A stretch of 64,000 nucleotides of DNA, from positions 1,116,001 to 1,180,000 of the forward strand of contig NC_134831.1 of the NCBI RefSeq assembly GCF_004210375.1, read 5' to 3'. A program made the position numbers and the translations under genes. Positions within the stretch are counted from its first letter, which is position 1; each line of letters starts with the position of its first letter. Below, one piece after another: positions 61,801 to 64,000 of the stretch. The DNA comes from Tachypleus tridentatus (lineage: Eukaryota > Arthropoda > Merostomata > Xiphosura > Limulidae). Below the pieces are notes generated by a model, which saw nothing but the letters and a program-made list of their open reading frames with translations, was not told the DNA's origin and searched no databases.

Positions 61801-63682
61801 GTTAATCACACCTACCCTTCAAGAACTCTTGTTACTAAAGCATGTTCTGGTCTCTGTAACATGTTACGTAACTCCTGGGACAACTTCACAGCAGCAGCTC
61901 TAACCAGACGTGTCGAATTCTTTCCAAGCCTTCAGAAAAAAAATAAAAAATTAAAGCACTGTTTCTACTCCTAAGCATCAAGCACTGATCACTAATATCT
62001 CTAACCCTAAACATGAAGAACTAATTGTTACTTCTTTTCACACTAAATAACAATACATCTTGAACATGAAAGGTACAAATAAGATCTATAAAACATACCA
62101 AGTCAAAACAAAACAAAGAAAAAAAAAGTGAAATTAGTAGAATTAAAATAAATTCAGAAAATAGTCACTTTAACCTAACCACATTTTTCCATAACAAATT
62201 AGTAAGAAACATTAAGATTAAAATTAAGACACCTACAACACTCATCATAAGTTAACCTTCTCTATTTTGACTTGGTAATTTTGACCAACCTTGTAACTTC
62301 CACCACATAACAGATGTATACACACTATGATTTTGAACTTACAAATTTACCAACCTTTAAATAAAACTTACAAAACTGTTGTACACAAAATGTTTTTTTT
62401 TGTTTTTTTAAGAAGTATTTTTATTAAAACTTTGTGTATAAATTTGTGGAATCAGTCTGAGTGTAAGGTTGTTTTCATACTAAGAATTAAAATACTTTTC
62501 AACTTACTATTTCAGTGTTTCATTTGTATAACCTCTAGGATGCCCTAAATGAAGTTTTTTTTTAATTAAAATTTATATTCTGATACCTTCTTTACCTTAA
62601 CACCAAGTCTAAATCATCCATGTGTAGTAAAATGAAACTTTGAAATAAATTGAACAATAACTTTTTCTTCTTCTTTGAAGATGTTATATTGCTGGTTTTC
62701 CAATAATATTCAAAATTTTAACTGTTTACTTTTCCACATAAAGTGAATTTAATTTGGTTTTAAATTCTGTTGCTTAGCTTGTACAGTGTACTTCTAATTA
62801 ATCCTTGGAATGTAACTGCAGTGTGAGCACATTAGCAGATTTTCATATGCCAAAATATAATACTGCAAAAGTTATGCATTTGGATATATACTGAAATAGG
62901 CCTAGTTCCCCCCCCTTGAATTTTTCTTTTAAAAACTAACATTATGTACTTTTCATTTATGCATTTCAGTATGTAAACTACCAAAATAAAATGTTTAAAA
63001 ACAACAATTTAATTGTCTTTCTAACTAATTGTAAATTGGTTTAAAAAAATCTTTAATGGTACAATTATCAACATTGTTTGCATTCACACATCCTGTTCAC
63101 TTCCTTTAGACTAATGTCTCTTGATGCCAAATTCAAAAGTTCTACTGGTTATAAACACATTAAAAAAAATATAGTCTTGTAAAATGATCTGAAAGTTAAA
63201 GACAAATGGGCAAAGCTTCTGTTATGGGTTAAGATGTGAAAACTCTGCATTGAACTTTTCATCATTTACAGCTTGTGTTTACATTATCTAGGCCTTATAA
63301 ATGCTATACTACTGAAGGTGTATGTACCAAATGGGGAATAACTGAGAAAGCTTGCATGTTACATGAAGAATGAGAATTTTTAAAATATTTTCTTTTGAAA
63401 TAAAAAAATTAAAAATCAAATAATATAGGACTCTGATGTTAATTTTATTGGTCTATATTGATAATAAAAGTTACTAAATTGGATTTTGAATGTAATTTTG
63501 TAAAATATTGTGACGTGCAAAAGAGCCAGATATAGTGTCAAATATTTTTGATTTATTGACCAATGATTTGAGAAGTTTCATCTTGTATACTCACCACACA
63601 AAAACATCTGCAACACAATCCAAAATATAAACACACTTTGTGTTCAAAAGAGCCGGTACCAGCTTGTTTTGCCGAACTTCAA
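37753..63682 (-). CDS. FLII: Flightless-1 (FLII), 3' part of gene (13 exons)
   Basis: Minus-strand exons in transcript order: 63682-63595, 61929-61816, 59346-59238, 55153-55070, 53498-53402, 51168-50982, 49127-49067, 46843-46688, 46300-46263, 44859-44733, 42284-42195, 41002-40796, 37887-37753. They total 1,493 nt. All phases agree given one base from upstream, giving 497 residues and a stop. FLII is a gelsolin-superfamily protein with N-terminal leucine-rich repeats and six gelsolin repeats. It binds actin, is needed for Drosophila flight muscle and cellularisation, and is a nuclear-receptor co-activator in vertebrates. Vertebrate FLII is about 1,270 residues, so the window holds the last ~40% (gelsolin repeats 3-6). 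The LRR half lies beyond the right edge. One intron has a GC donor. Introns hold most of the window's transposons. Confidence 0.96.
37857..38225 (-). repeat. ~65-bp tandem array overlapping FLII last exon and acceptor
   Basis: About six diverged units share CTTTCATGTTCTGTACATAT, then AACTAAACAGAGAGATCAAA and CATGACTCAATACTT-GCTA. The first unit includes the coding start of the last exon and its splice acceptor (37860-37900). Later units carry decayed copies of both. Confidence 0.8.
38226..40795. other. FLII last intron, remainder
   Basis: About 2.6 kb of AT-rich intron with no recognised exon or transposon protein. Confidence 0.5.
40796..41002 (-). CDS. FLII: FLII exon, gelsolin repeat 6
   Basis: It lies between ATTCAG and CTCAG|GTAAG and is 69 codons, phase 0 to 0. 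It encodes [20 protein letters not shown], then [17 protein letters not shown] and [20 protein letters not shown]. The DDxxxLD-G-EV-xWVG core is the calcium/actin gelsolin motif and is near-identical to FLII. Confidence 0.98.
42195..42284 (-). CDS. FLII: FLII exon between gelsolin repeats 5 and 6
   Basis: It lies between CTGTCCAG and GAGAAG|GTAGTT and is 30 codons, phase 0. It encodes [20 protein letters not shown] and then DYEK. The [14 protein letters not shown] motif is specific to FLII. Confidence 0.97.
42664..42675 (+). repeat. 12-bp target-site duplication, left
   Basis: ACTGATCACCAC is repeated exactly at 43636-43647 on the other side of the Penelope-like insertion. Confidence 0.85.
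42951..43385 (+). pseudogene. Penelope-like GIY-YIG endonuclease, frameshifted
   Basis: It reads [20 protein letters not shown] and then [18 protein letters not shown], a stop in one frame, then [10 protein letters not shown]...[17 protein letters not shown] in the next. The CxxC pair before YIGET...R--EH is typical of Penelope-type GIY-YIG domains. A single frameshift falls in a T-run at about 43230-43236. The linker [14 protein letters not shown] precedes it. No reverse-transcriptase motif is present. Confidence 0.85.
43512..43553 (+). ncRNA. Hammerhead-like ribozyme core in Penelope terminal repeat
   Basis: In order: GTGAAC (43512-43517), CTGATGA core (43518-43524), a stem-loop with GACC (43526-43529) pairing GGTC (43536-43539), GAAA (43540-43543), CGTT, then GTTCGC (43548-43553), which pairs with GTGAAC as stem I (one G-U pair). 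Stem III would be a single A-U pair with a palindromic ACGT, as described for Penelope hammerheads that act as dimers. One unpaired T at 43525 is non-ideal. Predicted cleavage is after 43547. The left arm's copy has CTGACAA and is probably dead. Confidence 0.62.
43636..43647 (+). repeat. 12-bp target-site duplication, right
   Basis: An exact copy of ACTGATCACCAC at 42664-42675. Confidence 0.85.
44129..44310. mobile_element. 182-bp mariner-like MITE
   Basis: The ends CAGGGTGTATGAACCCATAG and ...CTATGGATCC...GACACCCTG are inverted, sharing CAGGGTGT and CCATAGGGAAA. The right side is flanked by TA; the left abuts a (CA)n run (44101-44130) that may hide the duplication. There is no coding capacity. 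Confidence 0.7.
44733..44859 (-). CDS. FLII: FLII exon, gelsolin repeat 5 core
   Basis: It lies between TTTGCTTTAG and AATACT|GTAGGG and starts with the third base of a Cys codon. It encodes [20 protein letters not shown] and then [20 protein letters not shown]. The [16 protein letters not shown] motif identifies FLII repeat 5. Confidence 0.97.
45340..45815. repeat. Unclassified dispersed repeat, copy C
   Basis: It aligns with copy A at ATTTCACTCTCTGACTGCTT (45357 area) and near its end (CACTACCTACGAAATGCTAA, then GTCAAAATGCACTTCTGATA). Same orientation as A and B. The open frames in it have no recognised domain. Confidence 0.5.
46263..46300 (-). CDS. FLII: FLII 38-nt micro-exon
   Basis: It lies between TTTATTTAG and CTTTTG|GTGAGT. 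It encodes [12 protein letters not shown] plus two bases of a Cys. The DASLLNS-FC motif fits human TDSSLLNSEFC. It is too short for ORF finding and was recovered by phase. Confidence 0.93.
46688..46843 (-). CDS. FLII: FLII exon, end of repeat 4 and linker
   Basis: It lies between TCTCTACAG and GTACAG|GTTGGT and is 52 codons, phase 0. It encodes [20 protein letters not shown] and then KRKTSP...SPICTRCVQ. The KFLSHF---FIIH-GKRK and G--CTRC-Q motifs are FLII-specific. Confidence 0.97.
46844..49066. other. FLII intron with nothing firmly recognised
   Basis: 2.2 kb of AT-rich DNA. A block near 47660-47730 (TTTCATTTCTGCACA) loosely matches 18740-18770. No exon or transposon protein is seen. Confidence 0.45.
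49067..49127 (-). CDS. FLII: FLII exon, gelsolin repeat 4 helix
   Basis: The exon lies between CTCACAG and CATCAG|GTAAAA. It encodes [20 protein letters not shown] after completing a Ser codon. It matches human [17 protein letters not shown] almost exactly. Confidence 0.97.
50391..50720 (+). repeat. Six 55-bp tandem units with 110-bp higher-order period
   Basis: Units share CTGTTAGTGCTAGTGGGTGA, then CTAACATGTC-GTAACCACAT-GG. Types alternate A-B-A-B (ending GGAAAAAT and GGGAAATT), then two C-type units. The A-B pair is repeated almost exactly, which implies a recent duplication of the dimer. Confidence 0.92.
50982..51168 (-). CDS. FLII: FLII exon, gelsolin repeat 4
   Basis: It lies between TTTGTATAG and CTTTCAG|GTATGA. 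It encodes [15 protein letters not shown], then an acidic insert ([20 protein letters not shown]), then [20 protein letters not shown]. The [10 protein letters not shown] and [16 protein letters not shown] motifs are diagnostic. The acidic insert varies between species. Confidence 0.98.
51169..53401. other. FLII intron with unclassified repeat debris
   Basis: A segment at about 51740-51960 aligns loosely with 49840-50050; both contain CCAGTGTTT then GGGTTGTATCCTA. Diverged ~80-bp tandem units occupy about 52605-52860 (CCACAAGTG-CTGTTAT, AATAATCT). The intron begins with the GC donor at 53401-53400. Confidence 0.4.
53402..53498 (-). CDS. FLII: FLII exon followed by a GC donor
   Basis: The acceptor is CTTATTTTCCAG|TCT. 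It encodes [20 protein letters not shown] and then [12 protein letters not shown] plus one G. It joins in phase to the Gly of GHFYSEDC only at AAATAG|GCAAGA, a GC-AG intron. The EEWNEDL--ME-FVLEGKKF motif matches FLII. Confidence 0.96.
53790..54812 (-). mobile_element. hAT element relic (ZBED5/Buster-like transposase)
   Basis: Minus-strand frames 54723-54540 and 54596-54045 read like the C-terminal half of a ZBED5-type hAT transposase: [32 protein letters not shown], then [18 protein letters not shown] text and [20 protein letters not shown]. Ends of the form TTCCCAAACT...CAGAGC are inverted at about 53793 and 54800. A frameshift separates the frames. It is inactive. Confidence 0.78.
55070..55153 (-). 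CDS. FLII: FLII exon
   Basis: It lies between CTATCCTCTTAG and GAAGCT|GTAAGA and is 28 codons, phase 0. It encodes [20 protein letters not shown] after [22 protein letters not shown] is an FLII motif. Confidence 0.96.
55217..56840 (-). mobile_element. Tc1-like transposon with long double-site inverted repeats
   Basis: Arms of about 240-255 bp at 55217-55459 and 56582-56840 are near-identical inverted copies. Each arm has two direct sites: an outer AAAAAAGTTAGGACACCC at 55229 and an inner GAAAAAGCTAGGACACCCCC at 55400, mirrored on the right at ~56836-56811 and 56645-56619. This is the IR/DR layout known from Sleeping Beauty-type elements. The transposase frame is nearly complete. Confidence 0.93.
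55445..56308 (-). pseudogene. Tc1-like DD34E transposase, N-terminus broken
   Basis: A 287-residue open frame starts [10 protein letters not shown] and covers the second DNA-binding helix-turn-helix and the full catalytic core. Asp99 (LWIDES), Asp190 ([10 protein letters not shown]) and Glu225 ([10 protein letters not shown]) give the D-34-E spacing of Tc1. [12 protein letters not shown] box is intact. Upstream (56309-56460, minus) the first helix-turn-helix region is readable ([20 protein letters not shown]) but has stops and a frameshift. Activity is therefore unlikely, though the copy is young. Confidence 0.92.
57225..58689 (+). mobile_element. Second Tc1-like element, decayed
   Basis: The left end CTGCTCAAAAAAATTAAAGG AACA (57225) is inverted at the right end (GTTCCTTTAATTCTTTTTAG, 58667-58686), next to TA-rich flanks. 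It sits 390 bp from the first Tc1 element in the same FLII intron. Ends and protein differ, so it is a separate family. Confidence 0.85.
57475..58424 (+). pseudogene. Tc1-like transposase pseudogene
   Basis: The open parts at 57600-57866 ([27 protein letters not shown]) and 58092-58424 ([39 protein letters not shown]) are Tc1 helix-turn-helix and catalytic segments. Frameshifts and stops lie between them. The usual MQDNARPH catalytic Asp reads MQVNVRAH, so the copy is dead. Confidence 0.85.
58965..59010 (-). repeat. Possible solo Penelope terminal-repeat scrap
   Basis: The minus strand has CTGAAGATGA, a perfect hairpin AATAG-TGAA-CTATT, then TGAAAG and GTGCTCAAGTTTTGAG. This resembles Penelope terminal repeats with hammerhead-like cores, but the core is imperfect and no protein is near. 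Confidence 0.25.
59238..59346 (-). CDS. FLII: FLII exon, end of gelsolin repeat 3
   Basis: It lies between CTGTCATCAG and TTACAG|GTATGT. It completes a Gly codon, then encodes [20 protein letters not shown] and [18 protein letters not shown]-xFK-KF--WDDV--VD-TR is the FLII pattern. Confidence 0.96.
59595..59972. repeat. Fold-back element whose right arm grew into a 55-bp satellite
   Basis: Arms of about 47 bp (59595-59641 and 59669-59716) are inverted copies built on ACATTATTTACTCAAACTAC. The end of the right arm starts a direct array of five 55-bp units (TTGAATAAATAATGTCTACA, GTAGCTATAGCCTTCTTTGT) running to about 59972 and a (CT)n tail. Confidence 0.8.
60060..60165 (+). repeat. tRNA-derived SINE fragment (family 2)
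   Basis: CAGTGGTATGTCTGAGGACT resembles a box-A-containing tRNA head, TTTTTGATACCC a weak box B, and GGTGGGCAGAGCACAGATAA plus GCCCATTGTG the body shared with 22.3 kb. Confidence 0.7.
60166..61815. other. FLII intron with nothing recognised
   Basis: AT-rich intron. No exon, array or transposon protein is seen. Confidence 0.5.
61816..61929 (-). CDS. FLII: FLII exon, gelsolin repeat 3
   Basis: It lies between TTCTGAAG and GAAGG|GTAGGT. It completes a Trp codon, then encodes [20 protein letters not shown] and [33 protein letters not shown] is the FLII repeat 3 helix. Confidence 0.97.
61930..63594. other. FLII intron with nothing recognised
   Basis: About 1.7 kb of AT-rich sequence with homopolymer runs and no recognisable feature. 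Confidence 0.5.
63595..63682 (-). CDS. FLII: FLII exon (first seen in window), gelsolin repeat 3 start
   Basis: It lies between GTCTTATAG and TTGTGTG|GTGAGT. It encodes [20 protein letters not shown] and then DCVADVFV plus two bases of Trp. CVYILDC--DVF-W is the FLII repeat 3 strand. One base of the first codon comes from an exon beyond the window. Confidence 0.95.
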
Positions 63683-64000
63683 CTATAAGACAAAATGAAA
63701 TCTTAAATGGCAATGTGTCTCAAAATAAAATTTAGATTTTTATCTTGACTGACAATTTTCAGAATAATTCTATATCTATCAAATTGTGTATGTGAATGAA
63801 AGACAAGAGGACATATGCCTTTCATGACAACACCTGTTTATTTCAGATAAACTCTGAATCAGGTCAAAGTTAAAGCAATGGTTAGTTTGTTCTCCATTGT
63901 GCACAAAAATATTGCTAATAAAAATAGTCATGCTGCTAGTATGGTTTGTCTCAAAAAGTTAAATATAAAAAGTCTTAAGCACAGACTAGAAAACATTCTT

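Overview
The window is AT-rich animal nuclear DNA with short GT-AG-spliced exons, long introns and many decayed transposons. It holds the 3' parts of two conserved metazoan genes lying tail to tail. A tRNA-derived SINE family (copies near 42.6-43.7, 22.3 and 60.1 kb) resembles sequences I associate with horseshoe crabs. I therefore lean to a chelicerate, possibly a xiphosuran, but this rests on memory and is not proven.

Plus strand, 834-29892: the C-terminal ~1,686 residues of a TNRC18/BAHCC1-type chromatin reader (Drosophila winged eye family), in 22 exons whose phases all agree. From N to C: a long acidic, disordered exon, two AT-hooks, a conserved RRRSERIFLHD segment, a Tudor-type region, a Lys/Ser/His-rich linker and the C-terminal BAH domain. 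The 5' end lies upstream of the window. Minus strand, 63682-37753: the last 497 residues of Flightless-1 (FLII) in 13 phase-consistent exons, covering gelsolin repeats 3 to 6. One of its introns has a GC donor. The leucine-rich-repeat half lies beyond the right edge. About 7.9 kb with no recognisable gene separates the two stop codons.

Nearly everything else is introns filled with transposable elements and tandem repeats. TNRC18 introns carry an 11-copy minisatellite whose units look like back-to-back splice sites, two CR1-like LINE relics in opposite orientation, a Penelope-like tail, a Tigger/pogo element with intact ends, a hAT-type MITE, SINEs and degenerate tandem arrays. FLII introns carry a Penelope-like GIY-YIG element with inverted terminal repeats and a hammerhead-like ribozyme core inserted into a SINE with a 12-bp target duplication, a mariner-like MITE, a hAT relic, a Tc1 element with long double-site inverted repeats, a second decayed Tc1 element, a fold-back MITE grown into a satellite, and several 55-65-bp tandem arrays.

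The two genes are not known to act together. TNRC18/BAHCC1 proteins bind histone marks and repress chromatin. FLII is an actin-binding gelsolin-family protein that also acts as a nuclear-receptor co-activator. The points most worth a second look are the ribozyme-bearing Penelope copy, the splice-site-like minisatellite, and the tandem array that begins inside the last FLII exon.
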